From CAVVGZ01 sp963841845 (lineage in GTDB: Bacteria; Chloroflexota; Anaerolineae; Anaerolineales; Anaerolineaceae): 64,000 bases of DNA. The stretch is from the NCBI GenBank assembly GCA_963841845.1, contig CAWJEG010000008.1:62001-126000 (forward strand), in the 5' to 3' direction. Below are positions 52,419 to 61,699 of this stretch, one piece after another. The notes under the pieces were generated by a model. It made no database searches and was not told the DNA's origin. It was given only the letters and a program-made list of their open reading frames with translations. Every line of letters starts with the position of its first letter. Position 1 is the first letter of the stretch. A program made the position numbers and the translations under genes.

Positions 52419-53600
52419 TTATTTAATTACGGCAGTTGGAGTAACCTTACGTAGTAAGATATGTCTCGTCGGGGTAATGGAAGGCCTGGGTTTCTTCGTG
52501 CTGGTTGGTTCAGGAGTGCTGGTAGCGGTTGGTTTAGGCTGCGGGCAGAGACCAAATTCATTCCCTACCGGCTCATAGCCATAACTCTCCCGGCAAGTGT
52601 TATCCACCTGGTAAAGATCCTTCAGCGGGTACTGAGCCTGGTTTATAATGGGTGATCCAGCCTGTTCCAGGGTGAAGGTGTCGTTATAGTCCATCCGGGT
52701 TGGATCGCGAACCCCATCATCCGCCCAGATACCCCACAAGAAGATATCAGGGTTGTTGACAACGCTTTGCTTAAACGAAATTTGCATTTCTGTTGAAGAG
52801 ATTAACCGGCACCAGGCTGCATCCGGGTCCTGCAGGTTGTTGAGGGAGAAAAGATCATGATCGTAGCTGTCACTATTGCCTGGTGCATCGGCTAATATTG
52901 GCCTGCTTGAGCCGACATTGTTGTTGGAATCCTCATAAACAACCATTCCCTCAATATCCCAGTCGACCCCGCATGGCCCGTTTGCCCAGATTAAAAAATC
53001 CCCGCGCCCGTCAAGATCCATATCAAGCTCCACCCCATAGGCAGCTTTTGATAGGTCATTGCTTTCCGGATGCCCCCCGGCAAGGAAGATTTTTATATAG
53101 AAAAAGTTGGAGTCCAGGGAAAGTTCCGTGTATTGGATATCCAGGTCGGGACGGTAAACCATCTCATTCTGGCTGAAGGGACGCTCGAGCAGGTTTGTTT
53201 CCAGGTTGTCCCCACCCGTTGCGCGTTTTTCGGGGGCTACATTTTTTGAGCTTGTATCATTAAACCAGCGGTTAACCCAACCGGGATTTCCGGGTTTTAT
53301 TGTATGAATTATTTCTGTAGCGGACGGCGAAGGGGTTGGGGTTTCGGTTTGGGCGGGCAGCGGTTCCGCCGTGGCAGACACAGCAGCAGATGCAGGATTT
53401 GCAACCGGGGGCTGGATCTGGGCAGACTGCAATTGAAATGCCAGGGCAGTTTCGGTGAGAGAGAGGGCGAGCTCGCGAGCCTGTAGTGTCCTTTCTTTAT
53501 CGGGGGAATCCTGTGGATCCGGAGTTGAACAGGCCAAAGCTGCCAGTAACAGGAATAAAAAACCAAGATAAAAAGAATGAGTAATTTTTTGGGCATTCAT
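52419..53600 (-). CDS. Hypothetical exported lipoprotein
   Basis: A 393-residue lipoprotein (lipobox LAALAC, Cys24) with a Gln/Ala-rich helix and a Pro/Thr linker to ~100, a domain of ~230 residues with Asp-rich loops that may bind calcium (VELDMDLDGRGDFLIW, MDYNDTFTL), and a basic Pro/Thr C-terminal tail. The domain resembles extracellular beta-sandwich modules that display hydrolase or binding functions, but no family is named. AGGAG precedes the ATG. It lies upstream of the Asp-box genes on the same strand. Confidence 0.65.
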   Translation of the reverse strand: MNAQKITHSFYLGFLFLLLAALACSTPDPQDSPDKERTLQARELALSLTETALAFQLQSAQIQPPVANPASAAVSATAEPLPAQTETPTPSPSATEIIHTIKPGNPGWVNRWFNDTSSKNVAPEKRATGGDNLETNLLERPFSQNEMVYRPDLDIQYTELSLDSNFFYIKIFLAGGHPESNDLSKAAYGVELDMDLDGRGDFLIWANGPCGVDWDIEGMVVYEDSNNNVGSSRPILADAPGNSDSYDHDLFSLNNLQDPDAAWCRLISSTEMQISFKQSVVNNPDIFLWGIWADDGVRDPTRMDYNDTFTLEQAGSPIINQAQYPLKDLYQVDNTCRESYGYEPVGNEFGLCPQPKPTATSTPEPTSTKKPRPSITPTRHILLRKVTPTAVIK

Positions 53601-53928
53601 GTTGTCATCTCCTAGGTAGAAAAGGACTATTACCTGCCCTAAAAATGGTAACCCGGATTAAAAACAAAACCCCTCGATCTATTCCACCAATTTTAACTCT
53701 ACAGGATTCTCATACAAAAATCAAGAGAAATCCTTACAGGTACAACATTCAATGAACCTCAATGATTCGATGATTGATACGCCTATACCGGTTTAATAGC
53801 AGGCAACTTCATGGTGTCCCAAGGATTGCCCGGGGGACGTTATGGTTTCTATTTATGCTTCTTGTGGAGCATGAAGCGGGTTCTGGAGATTTATATTTAA
53901 AACTCATCCAGGGAATTTGCTGGTTTGA
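53601..53928. other. Intergenic region
   Basis: About 330 bases between the lipoprotein start and the cyclase end. No gene, terminator or clear promoter was seen. Confidence 0.35.
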
Positions 53929-54492
53929 TCACAGCTTTGCTACAACCCGGCAAGGCAGACCAGTCACTCCATCAAAATTCACGGGGTAGGTATTGGCTTG
54001 GAAGAGTCTGCTTGACTGCCCTTGAAGGATATTATTAAGATTACACAGGTTTTCAATAATGAATACCCCGTTGTCAGCGCAATACTGGTCTTTCTGGCCG
54101 TGTTCAGTCCCTCTTCTAATCCCGGCAAAATCGATGCCTATAATGGAGATGCAGCGGGATAATAACGCATCAATCAATTCGTTGCTCAGTTGGGGATGTT
54201 CCGTAATATATTTCTTGCTGCCGTAACCCACTTTTTCTATGAAACCGGTATAAAATGCTATAAACATATCCGGTTTGACCATCCTGAAATCAAAATCATT
54301 TACGGATATATCCCTTTCCAGGCAAGAACTCACATCAAATACAATCCCTTGACGTTCAACATATTCCAATGGAAATTCCTTATCCATAACGTCAAAATGG
54401 GTTCCTATATGACCACCGAAGGGTCGCTTTTGATTTTCTTGAGCATCAGCAACCATTTCGGGTGACATTTTCAAAGTGATATCAACTAACAT
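53929..54492 (-). CDS. Cyclase family (kynurenine-formamidase-like) metal hydrolase
   Basis: A 187-residue protein of the cyclase fold (PF04199). The signature GGHIGTHFDVMDKEFP near residue 26 supplies His/His/Asp metal ligands; IGIDFAGIRRG near 117 and the C-terminal GVTGLPCRVVAKL are family-like. Known members hydrolyse N-formylkynurenine or isatin, or act as cyclases. Substrate unknown. AGGAGG lies upstream of the ATG. It stands alone. Confidence 0.8.
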   Translation of the reverse strand: MLVDITLKMSPEMVADAQENQKRPFGGHIGTHFDVMDKEFPLEYVERQGIVFDVSSCLERDISVNDFDFRMVKPDMFIAFYTGFIEKVGYGSKKYITEHPQLSNELIDALLSRCISIIGIDFAGIRRGTEHGQKDQYCADNGVFIIENLCNLNNILQGQSSRLFQANTYPVNFDGVTGLPCRVVAKL

Positions 54493-54685
54493 CGTCTTAT
54501 TCCTCCTGGAAAAAATTTAGAGTGTTGTCCTACCAAGACTGGGACCAATTATTGATAAATCTACACCAAATGCTGATAAATGCCAGATTCCGCATTTCGT
54601 AAAACGATGAATTTCCACAAGACCATTATCATACTGGGAATTGATGTGGTTTTGTGGTTTAGCCAGCGCCTCATCTTTTATCCAT

Positions 54686-55370
54686 TTACTCCGCTAATAA
54701 TAATGCGGTAAGTTCAGCCGGACTGGGCAGGATGAGGTCTGCCCCGGCACGGAGCAGCTCGATTTCGTTGCCAAATCCACACAAAACTCCGACTGTCTGG
54801 GCACCGGCAGCGCTGCCGGCACGGATATCCACCGTGGTATCGCCAATCATCAGGCACTGCTGCGGATCAACTCCCATCTGGGAGGCTGCATACAGGATTG
54901 GGTCCGGGAATGGCTTGGTTCGCGAACAGGTCTGTCCGGTGACGATGACCTTGAAGTGGATTTGCAGGTCAAAATACTGCAAGAATGATAGGACACCCTT
55001 TTCACCACGGGAGCTCACGACCGCCATTGGATATTGATCATTTAAAATTGCCAATGTTTCTGCGATCCCTGGAACCAACCAGTGGCGCTCAGGACCGGAC
55101 TCACCCCGTAAATGCGAAAGGAAACTGAATAATTGGCCTGCTTCTTCGTCCAGGCCGAGGCGGTCCAACAAACCGTACAGCCAGTTTCCGGGGGACTCGA
55201 AACCCATGATCAGCCAACGAGCAAGATGTTTCACATCCCGGCCGGGGATAAATAGCTCCAGGGGTTTGACTATCCTTTCCAGGGTGTGCGGTCCATTTGT
55301 CATCGGTGTCACTCAATGTACCGTCAACATCGAAACACAAGGCCTTGATGCGTCTGATATCAATGCTCAC
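54686..55370 (-). pseudogene. HAD-superfamily phosphatase, frameshifted near its 5' end
   Basis: The first frame starts at GTG 55370 (AGGAG upstream) with IKALCFDVDGTLSDTDD, holding the HAD nucleophile Asp and acid Asp. Near 55310 a +1 shift is needed to enter MTNGPHTLERIVKPLELFIP, which then runs to 54686 with motif 2 (MAVVSSRG), motif 3 Lys (CSRTKPFPDPILY) and motif 4 (LMIGDTTVDIRAGSAAGAQT). The complete enzyme would be a phosphoglycolate-phosphatase-like HAD of ~228 residues. Substrate unknown. Nothing else in the frame is damaged, so an error is likely. Confidence 0.72.
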
Positions 55371-55521
55371 GTGCTGCTCCTAATATGTTTCCAATCTGAT
55401 TATGCCAATAATTTGGCACAGGATGAGAATTCTGCAAATTGTATGGATGTCACAAATTCAACCTTCCGGCAGGGATAGGCCGATTTTTATATTTTTCGAT
55501 GCAGGGTTGGTTTGATACGTT

Positions 55522-56796
55522 TTATTGCTGGTTAATAAAATTTATAGCATAGCGGGCATCTTCGTATGTGGGATTTTCTTCAAGGACTTCATTGAAGGAA
55601 TCCAGAGCACCCTGCCGGTCATTCCGGCGGTACAATCCCCATCCCTGCCACAGCAAAGCCTCCTGTGAGTTAGGTGTGATTTTTAGGGCGTAATCAACCA
55701 GTGTCATTAATTCATCAATGCGATTAGCGTGAAAATAAGCAATGAAAGGACCAAACTGATAACGCAGCATGCGCTGCGGCAGTCCCAACTGCCGGGCGCG
55801 GTCGTAAGCCCTGGCAGCGTCACTGTAACGATTGTAATAGAGCAGGTTGGTGCCGAGATTGAACCAGGCAAAGGCATTGTCCGGTAATCTGCTTGTTTCG
55901 TCTTGCGAGGCCAGCAGGGCGCGTTGACGGTTGCTTTCAGGATTCCAGTCTTCCCCGAGGATTTCCTGAACGACTGCTTCCTGATCTGGTTTGAACAGCA
56001 CCATTAAGACATGATTGAACGCTGACCAATTCTCTTCAAGGTCCCTATAGCTGACCGGCTGATCGGGACCCACAAAAACATTCTGGGCGGTAAATACCTG
56101 GCGGGTATCATCATAACCGGTTAATAACAGGTAATGACCAGTCCAGCGGTCATCATCGTGGCGCAGTCCCGGATCGTTTTCATCAAGTAAAAAACCTACT
56201 TCTACCATTACCGGGATTCCTGCGGCTATGAGGCTCTTCAGCTGTTGCATGCTTCCGCCGACGCGGTATTCCGACTTCAGCCAGCCAGCCTGGGTATTGA
56301 CGAAGTACTTCATCTCGTCAATATTTACATTGCGATCGCTGCGCACAGGTTTAATAACCTCTGCAATATCATTCTGGTCACCTTCCCACCCATAGTGACG
56401 GAGGTAAATGGAGAGCGCAGCCGGACCACAATTATTCCAATCCTGAAATTCGAAGGGAGGCGTATTCAGTGAATACTGCGGCGGAAGGGGCGGCAAGGTT
56501 TTTTCAGGAGTTGCAGCCGGTTCCGGCGGAGTGGTCGGAGCTGGCCTTTGGGTCGGTGTCACTTTTCCGGAGGGAACCACGGATGGTGTTGGGAGAGGAT
56601 TTTCTGTTGCGGGCACAGCAGTGGGTAAATTTCCGGCAGGGTCAGCCAGGCCGCGCAGATTGGTCAGGGCGGCATCCAGGCGCCAGCCGATGCGCTCCTG
56701 CACAGGGGGAATCTGGAAAAACAGGAAGGCTAACAGAATTGCTGATATTAAAATGACAAATATCCAGCCAAGGGTACGGATTGTTTTGGTTAACAT
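55522..56796 (-). CDS. C39-like cysteine peptidase with TPR repeats
   Basis: About 424 residues: one N-terminal membrane anchor (~8-30), a Pro/Thr linker (~50-105), a papain-like C39 domain (~110-280) and TPR repeats (~300-424). Catalytic Cys is in FQDWNNCGPAALSIYLRHYG, His in WTGHYLLLTGYDD, with a later Asn/Asp in FTAQNVFVG. Similar proteins are membrane-bound, face outward and may process peptides or proteins, with TPRs recruiting a partner. The ATG at 56796 is chosen because TAGAAT ends seven bases upstream (leaderless); an ATG nine bases earlier exists. Confidence 0.8.
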   Translation of the reverse strand: MLTKTIRTLGWIFVILISAILLAFLFFQIPPVQERIGWRLDAALTNLRGLADPAGNLPTAVPATENPLPTPSVVPSGKVTPTQRPAPTTPPEPAATPEKTLPPLPPQYSLNTPPFEFQDWNNCGPAALSIYLRHYGWEGDQNDIAEVIKPVRSDRNVNIDEMKYFVNTQAGWLKSEYRVGGSMQQLKSLIAAGIPVMVEVGFLLDENDPGLRHDDDRWTGHYLLLTGYDDTRQVFTAQNVFVGPDQPVSYRDLEENWSAFNHVLMVLFKPDQEAVVQEILGEDWNPESNRQRALLASQDETSRLPDNAFAWFNLGTNLLYYNRYSDAARAYDRARQLGLPQRMLRYQFGPFIAYFHANRIDELMTLVDYALKITPNSQEALLWQGWGLYRRNDRQGALDSFNEVLEENPTYEDARYAINFINQQ

Positions 56797-56803
56797 TGAT
56801 AGC

Positions 56804-56809
56804 ATTCTA
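56804..56809 (-). promoter_or_regulatory. -10 box of a leaderless mRNA for the C39/TPR gene
   Basis: TAGAAT on the minus strand ends seven bases before ATG 56796; no Shine-Dalgarno lies between. Confidence 0.45.
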
Positions 56810-56890
56810 CCAAAGAACTACTCATATTAAAAACCCTGCTAAACCTATTGAATCGGAGTGTTTTAGTATAAATTGCAGTTCTATTATTGA

Positions 56891-56896
56891 TATAAT
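56891..56896 (+). promoter_or_regulatory. -10 box of a leaderless mRNA for miaB
   Basis: TATAAT ends seven bases before ATG 56904 with no ribosome site between (TACTCCC). Confidence 0.55.
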
Positions 56897-56903
56897 TACT
56901 CCC

Positions 56904-58217
56904 ATGAAATTTTATGTTTGGACTGAAGGCTGCCAGATGAATGTGGCTGACTCGCAGCGCGTGTACTCAGCGCTCGAGCAGTTGGGTTATGATCCCATTC
57001 CCCAGCCTGAGCTGGCAGATATCATCATCCTGAACACCTGCGTGGTTCGCCAGAGCGCAGAGGATAAGGCATACGGGCGCTTGACTTCGCTGCGGCCAAT
57101 CAAGGAGAAAAATCCACACGTTATCATCAACCTGATGGGCTGCCTGGTGGGGGTAAAAGATAATCCTGGTCTGCAAAAACGTTTTCCTTACGTGGATGTA
57201 CTCTCGCCGCCGTCAGACCCGCGCCCCCTGCTGAATTACCTGGCTCAGCGTGAAGGCCGCCAGATTGAAGTAGCTGAGACGATGGAACGCTTTGCACTGA
57301 TGGATGGCGAATTGACCATGCCATCCAACGGGAAGGGTAAAGCGGTGGTTGGATTTATCCCGGCAGTATACGGTTGTTCGTATGCCTGTACATACTGCAT
57401 TATCCCCCAACGGCGGGGTGCTGAACAAAGCCGCCCCCCGGATGAAATCCTCAGAGAAGCGCATTCCATGGTAAGCCAGGGGGTAAAGGAGATCACCCTG
57501 CTGGGACAGATCATCGACCGGTACGGAAAAGACCGGCCGGGTTATCCGGATTTGAGCGGACTGCTGCGCCAGCTGCATGAGATTGACGGGCTGGAGCGCA
57601 TTCGTTTTCTCACTTCCCATCCGAATTACATCAGCGATGCGCTGCTGGACTGTGTGGCGGAGCTGCCCAAGGTAATGCCGCATATTGAAGTACCCATCCA
57701 ATCAGGGGACGACGAGGTGCTTGCGAATATGAGGCGCGGTTACACCGTCGAGCAGTACCGCTGCCTGGTCGAACGCATCCGCATCCGCATTCCGAACGTA
57801 TATATCGCCAATGACATCATTGTGGGTTTTCCAGGCGAAACGGAAGCTCAATTCCAAAACACGGTGGCCCTGGTCACCGAATTGAAACTGGATGTTGCCC
57901 ACCTGGCGCGATATTCACCCAGGGCAGGGACTGTTTCCGAAAGGCGTATGACTGATAACGTTCCTCCAGAAGAAAAAAAGCGCCGATTTCGAGTCCTTGA
58001 GGAACTGCAGACACGTATTTCTGCAGAAATTAATGCGGAATTTATGCACCAGACTGTAACTGTGCTTTTTGAAGAAAAGTCCAGGCTCCGCTGGAAAGGA
58101 CGTACACCGCAGAATAAGCTTGTCTTCGTCGAAACGGAACAAGATCTTAGAGGGAAAATTCTGCCTGTCAGGATTACCTGGACCGGTCCGTGGACGATGA
58201 TTGGCGATCTTGCCTGA
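56904..58217 (+). CDS. miaB: tRNA-2-methylthio-N6-dimethylallyladenosine synthase
   Basis: About 437 residues. The N-terminal UPF0004 domain has the three cluster Cys in TEGCQMN, LNTCVVRQSAEDKAYG and MGCLVG; the radical SAM core has YGCSYACTYCIIPQRRG (CxxxCxxC) near residue 155; a TRAM domain closes the protein (~375-437, LFEEKSRLRWKGRT). It adds methylthio to A37 of tRNAs reading U-codons, using two 4Fe-4S clusters and S-adenosylmethionine. Sequence details favour MiaB over RimO/MtaB. Divergent from the C39/TPR gene. Confidence 0.9.
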   Translation: MKFYVWTEGCQMNVADSQRVYSALEQLGYDPIPQPELADIIILNTCVVRQSAEDKAYGRLTSLRPIKEKNPHVIINLMGCLVGVKDNPGLQKRFPYVDVLSPPSDPRPLLNYLAQREGRQIEVAETMERFALMDGELTMPSNGKGKAVVGFIPAVYGCSYACTYCIIPQRRGAEQSRPPDEILREAHSMVSQGVKEITLLGQIIDRYGKDRPGYPDLSGLLRQLHEIDGLERIRFLTSHPNYISDALLDCVAELPKVMPHIEVPIQSGDDEVLANMRRGYTVEQYRCLVERIRIRIPNVYIANDIIVGFPGETEAQFQNTVALVTELKLDVAHLARYSPRAGTVSERRMTDNVPPEEKKRRFRVLEELQTRISAEINAEFMHQTVTVLFEEKSRLRWKGRTPQNKLVFVETEQDLRGKILPVRITWTGPWTMIGDLA

Positions 58218-58270
58218 TTGGGGATGCAAGGGACCTGGTTACAAGATATCCGGGCTAGTTGGGAAAAAAC

Positions 58271-58314
58271 AATAAGACCGGCAGATATGTTCCTCGCCGG
58301 TCTTATTGTTTTTT
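58271..58314 (+). terminator. Rho-independent terminator between miaB and the E2 gene
   Basis: AATAAGACCGGC pairs with GCCGGTCTTATT over 12 bases, loop of 13, then GTTTTTTAG. The minus strand also has an upstream A-tract, so it can serve both convergent genes. Confidence 0.9.
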
Positions 58315-58357
58315 AGTTTATTTATACCAATAAAAGTTTGAGATAAACCGATTCAAA

Positions 58358-59728
58358 TTACATTAACATCAAAACGGGTGATTCGAGTACCCTGCGCAGA
58401 TCTGCCATGAAGTTGGCTGCCACGGCTCCGTCCACTACCCGGTGATCAACGGCCAGGGTTATACGCATGACCGGGCGGATGGCCATCTGACCATCAACCA
58501 CAATGACCTCAGAGATGGCGGTCCCTACTGCGAGGATACCGGTCTGCCCGGGATTGATGATGGCGTTGAACTGTTCAATACCAAAAGGTCCCAGGTTGGA
58601 GATGGTGAAAGTGCCGCCGTTCACGTCCGCAGGCATTAATTTTCCGCTGCGGGCTTTCTCGGTGAGAGCACTGATGTCTGCGGCGATTTCTCCAACTGAT
58701 TTGCTTTCGGCATTCTTTACTACCGGAACGATCAATCCTTCCGGGAGGGCTACCGCCACACCTACATTGGCATTCTCGTGCAGGTAAATATCATCGCGCA
58801 CCAGGGAGCTGTTGATAAAGGGATAATGCATCAAGGTCCAGGCGACTGCTTTCACCAATAGAGCCGTCACGGAGATATGGGTGCGGCCGAGGGCTTTAGC
58901 CTGCTCGTTCATCTGCTGGCGGGTGAGGTTCAGATTTGTGAGGTCTATGCGGCTGGTGAACTGGATGTGCGGGGCGGTTTGGTAGCTGGCCTGCATGCGG
59001 TCCGCAATGGTGCGGCGCATACCTTTTAAGTGGATGATGTGTTCGGATTCCGGGGCGGTTTCCTGGGCATCGGCAAGCTGGAAAGCAGTATCAAACTTCT
59101 GCACGTCCCGTTCCTGGATACGGCCCATCAACCCGGTGCCGGTGAGGGATTTTAAATCCACTCCTTTTTCACGCGCCAGCCGTTTGGCTGCCGGTGTGGC
59201 TCGTAATTTACCAGCTGCCTGGGCAGGTATTTCGGCAAAAACCGTTTCCTGAACTTCCGCATCTGACACTCTGGCAATGATATCTGCCTTGGTGATCTTA
59301 CCATCGGGACCGCTTCCGGACACTTTACTTAAGTCAACGCCTTCGACAGCAGCCATGCGTGCTGCCAGAGGGGTAGCAGGTGCAGCAGATTTTTCGACTT
59401 TGAGCGGTACCGGCGGAACTGCCGGTGCTGCCGGGGCGGAAGGGGCTGCCGAGGCAGGAGCCGCTGAAGGTATGGCGCTGGCATTCTCACCAGGCTGCAG
59501 CAGGTAAGCAATAACCGTGGTCACCGGAACAGTCTGCCCAACTTCGGCGCTGACCCCGGCTAATATACCGGAAGCAACCGCTTCAATATCGACGGTAAGT
59601 TTATCGGTCTCCACTGTCAATAAGGCGTCTCCCTGATTGACCATTTCACCCGGTTGTTTCTTCCATTCCACGACCAGGGCGGTTTCCTGCGACATTTCCA
59701 ATTTGGGCATGATGACTGCTATTGGCAT
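58358..59728 (-). CDS. Dihydrolipoamide acyltransferase (E2) with two peripheral-subunit-binding domains
   Basis: A 456-residue E2: a lipoyl domain (~1-78, lipoylated Lys in VETDKLTVD), an Ala/Pro hinge, two peripheral-subunit-binding domains (~118-155, PLAARMAAVEGVDLSKVSG; ~175-212, TPAAKRLAREKGVDLKSLTG), and the catalytic domain (~225-456) with VDHRVVDGAVAANF giving the active-site His and Asp. It transfers the acyl group made by E1 to CoA. Most E2 proteins have one binding domain; two are less usual. Last gene of the E1 alpha-E1 beta-E2 operon. No E3 (lipoamide dehydrogenase) follows. Substrate could be pyruvate, acetoin or branched 2-oxoacids. Confidence 0.88.
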   Translation of the reverse strand: MPIAVIMPKLEMSQETALVVEWKKQPGEMVNQGDALLTVETDKLTVDIEAVASGILAGVSAEVGQTVPVTTVIAYLLQPGENASAIPSAAPASAAPSAPAAPAVPPVPLKVEKSAAPATPLAARMAAVEGVDLSKVSGSGPDGKITKADIIARVSDAEVQETVFAEIPAQAAGKLRATPAAKRLAREKGVDLKSLTGTGLMGRIQERDVQKFDTAFQLADAQETAPESEHIIHLKGMRRTIADRMQASYQTAPHIQFTSRIDLTNLNLTRQQMNEQAKALGRTHISVTALLVKAVAWTLMHYPFINSSLVRDDIYLHENANVGVAVALPEGLIVPVVKNAESKSVGEIAADISALTEKARSGKLMPADVNGGTFTISNLGPFGIEQFNAIINPGQTGILAVGTAISEVIVVDGQMAIRPVMRITLAVDHRVVDGAVAANFMADLRRVLESPVLMLM

Positions 59729-59729
59729 G

Positions 59730-60716
59730 TTACACCTTTCCGCGGATAAGATTGCGCGCCGACTCTACAATATCTTCTATTTGCGGCACAGCATGCATTT
59801 CGAGGAGACGGTTGTAGGGGATGGGCATATCCCTTCCAGCCAGGCGTATAATCGGCGCGTCCAGGTAGTCAAAGGCTGCGCTTCCGGCAATTATTGCTGC
59901 CAATTCCCCGCCGAAACCGCCGGTCTTACAGGCTTCGTGCACAATCAGGACTTTCCCGGTTTTAATCACCGATTCAATGATGGTCTTTTCATCCAAAGGT
60001 TTCAGGGTACGCGGATCAATGACTTCCACATCGATCCCTTCAGCAGCCAGTTTCTCTGCTGCATCCAATGAGCGTTTTGCCATAATGCCGTAGGCAATGA
60101 TGGTCAGGTCCTTGCCCTGACGCTTGATATCTGCCTGGCCTAATGGGATGAAAAAGGATTCTTCCGGTACTTCACCCTTGGTTTTATAGAGCAATTTCGA
60201 TTCTAGGAACAGCACCGGATTGTTATCACGGATGGATTGGATAAGCAGACCCTTGGCATCATAGGGGGTGCTGGGTGCAACCACCTTGATGCCTGGAACA
60301 TGGACAAACCAGTTTTCCAGGCTCTGGGAGTGCTGGGCAGCGGCACCGGTGCCTGAACCCATGGGGGTACGCATGACACAGGGAACGGATCCTTTTCCGC
60401 CAAACATGAAGTGAATTTTGGCAGCCTGGTTGACCAACTGCTCGGATGCGAGGGTGATGAAATCCATGAACATGATTTCGCCCACCGGCCGCATACCTAC
60501 CAGTGCAGCCCCGGTGATGGCACCTGCGATGGTCAGCTCACTGATCGGTGTATCGATGACACGTTCCGGTCCAAATTCATCTATTAATCCCCGAGTAACC
60601 CCAAAGGCACCGCCATAGATACCAATATCCTCGCCAATTAGAAATACTTTCTCGTCACGCTGCATTTCCTGACGCAAGGCTTCGCGCACAGCTTCCAGAT
60701 AAGTTAGCTCTCTCAT
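59730..60716 (-). CDS. 2-oxoacid/acetoin dehydrogenase E1 component, beta subunit
   Basis: A 328-residue E1 beta. Seen: LREEMQRD-like start (REALRQEMQRDEKVFLIGED), the TPP-binding glutamate region (ERVIDTPISELTIAGAITGA), MRTPMGSGTGAAAQHSQSLE near 130, VIDPRTLKPLDEKTI near 230 and GKVLIVHEACKTGGFGGELA near 258. With E1 alpha it forms the thiamine-diphosphate heterotetramer. Overlaps the alpha gene by four bases (ATGA), so coupled. Confidence 0.9.
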   Translation of the reverse strand: MRELTYLEAVREALRQEMQRDEKVFLIGEDIGIYGGAFGVTRGLIDEFGPERVIDTPISELTIAGAITGAALVGMRPVGEIMFMDFITLASEQLVNQAAKIHFMFGGKGSVPCVMRTPMGSGTGAAAQHSQSLENWFVHVPGIKVVAPSTPYDAKGLLIQSIRDNNPVLFLESKLLYKTKGEVPEESFFIPLGQADIKRQGKDLTIIAYGIMAKRSLDAAEKLAAEGIDVEVIDPRTLKPLDEKTIIESVIKTGKVLIVHEACKTGGFGGELAAIIAGSAAFDYLDAPIIRLAGRDMPIPYNRLLEMHAVPQIEDIVESARNLIRGKV

Positions 60717-61699
60717 TCTGCGTACACTCCTTCCTCAATGGTTTCCAACTCCGGGTCCGTGCAACCTTCGGCGAATACAGCGCAATCGTGTATCGTCTTG
60801 TATGCCCTGGATTTAATCTCTTCATGTTGTGTAATTGTTAAGATGCCATCTGCCTGCATGCGCTCGGCTAAACGCAGAATGGGATCTTTCTTTTTCCATT
60901 CCTCGATTTCCTCTTTTGTGCGGTAGACGTTGGCGTCGCTCTTGGAATGTCCCCGCCAGCGGTAGGTCACATTTTCTATGAGTGTGGGTCCGCCCCCTGA
61001 ACGCGCCCGATCAACCGCCTCGGCAACAGCGTTGTAGACAGCAAATACATCATTGCCATCCACGTTGACTCCCGGCATTCCGTAAGATGCAGCCCGATCG
61101 CTGATCTTGTCTATCTTCATGGCTTTCTTGTACGACATAGACATACCATAATGGTTGTTTTCACAGATGAAGACAATGGGCAGGTTCCAGATGGCAGCCA
61201 TGTTCAGTGCTTCGTGGAAAGCGCCTTCGTTGGCAGCGCCATCTCCAAAAAAGCAGAGGTGCACCCTGTTTTTCTTTTCCATTTTGAGCCCGAGGCCTAC
61301 GCCCACAGCAACTGGTATCCCGCCGGCAACCACGCCATTGGCTCCCAGGTTGCCGCCGTCGACATCGGCAATGTGCATGGAACCGCCGCGTCCGCGGCAG
61401 TAACCGCATTCCTTGCCCATAAATTCGGCCATCATCAGGTTCATATCGGCGTTCTTGGCAATACAATGCCCATGACCGCGGTGGGTGCTAAGAATCAGAT
61501 CATCCGGATTCAAGGTAAAGACGGATCCTACCGCCGAGGCTTCCATTCCGATGGACAGGTGCATCGTTCCATGGATTTTTCCCAGGGTATAGAGTTCTTC
61601 TGCCTTCTCTTCAAATGCCCTTATCATGTACATTTTTTCTAACATTACACTCAAAGTAGGTGTATCCAGGTGTCTTTCATTTTTCGTTTTTGCGCTCAT
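60713..61699 (-). CDS. 2-oxoacid/acetoin dehydrogenase E1 component, alpha subunit
   Basis: A 328-residue E1 alpha. Seen: MYMIRAFEEKAEELYTLGKI near residue 23, STHRGHGHCIAKNAD near 72, and the TPP motif GDGAANEGAFHEALNMAAIW near 155 (GDG...N). EVTYRWRGHSKSD-like region (VTYRWRGHSKSDANVYR) near 250 holds phospho-loop residues. It decarboxylates the substrate on TPP. Similarity is at least as high to acetoin dehydrogenase (AcoA) as to pyruvate dehydrogenase (PdhA); context does not decide. First gene of the operon, with AAGGGA six bases before the ATG. Confidence 0.9.
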   Translation of the reverse strand: MSAKTKNERHLDTPTLSVMLEKMYMIRAFEEKAEELYTLGKIHGTMHLSIGMEASAVGSVFTLNPDDLILSTHRGHGHCIAKNADMNLMMAEFMGKECGYCRGRGGSMHIADVDGGNLGANGVVAGGIPVAVGVGLGLKMEKKNRVHLCFFGDGAANEGAFHEALNMAAIWNLPIVFICENNHYGMSMSYKKAMKIDKISDRAASYGMPGVNVDGNDVFAVYNAVAEAVDRARSGGGPTLIENVTYRWRGHSKSDANVYRTKEEIEEWKKKDPILRLAERMQADGILTITQHEEIKSRAYKTIHDCAVFAEGCTDPELETIEEGVYAE

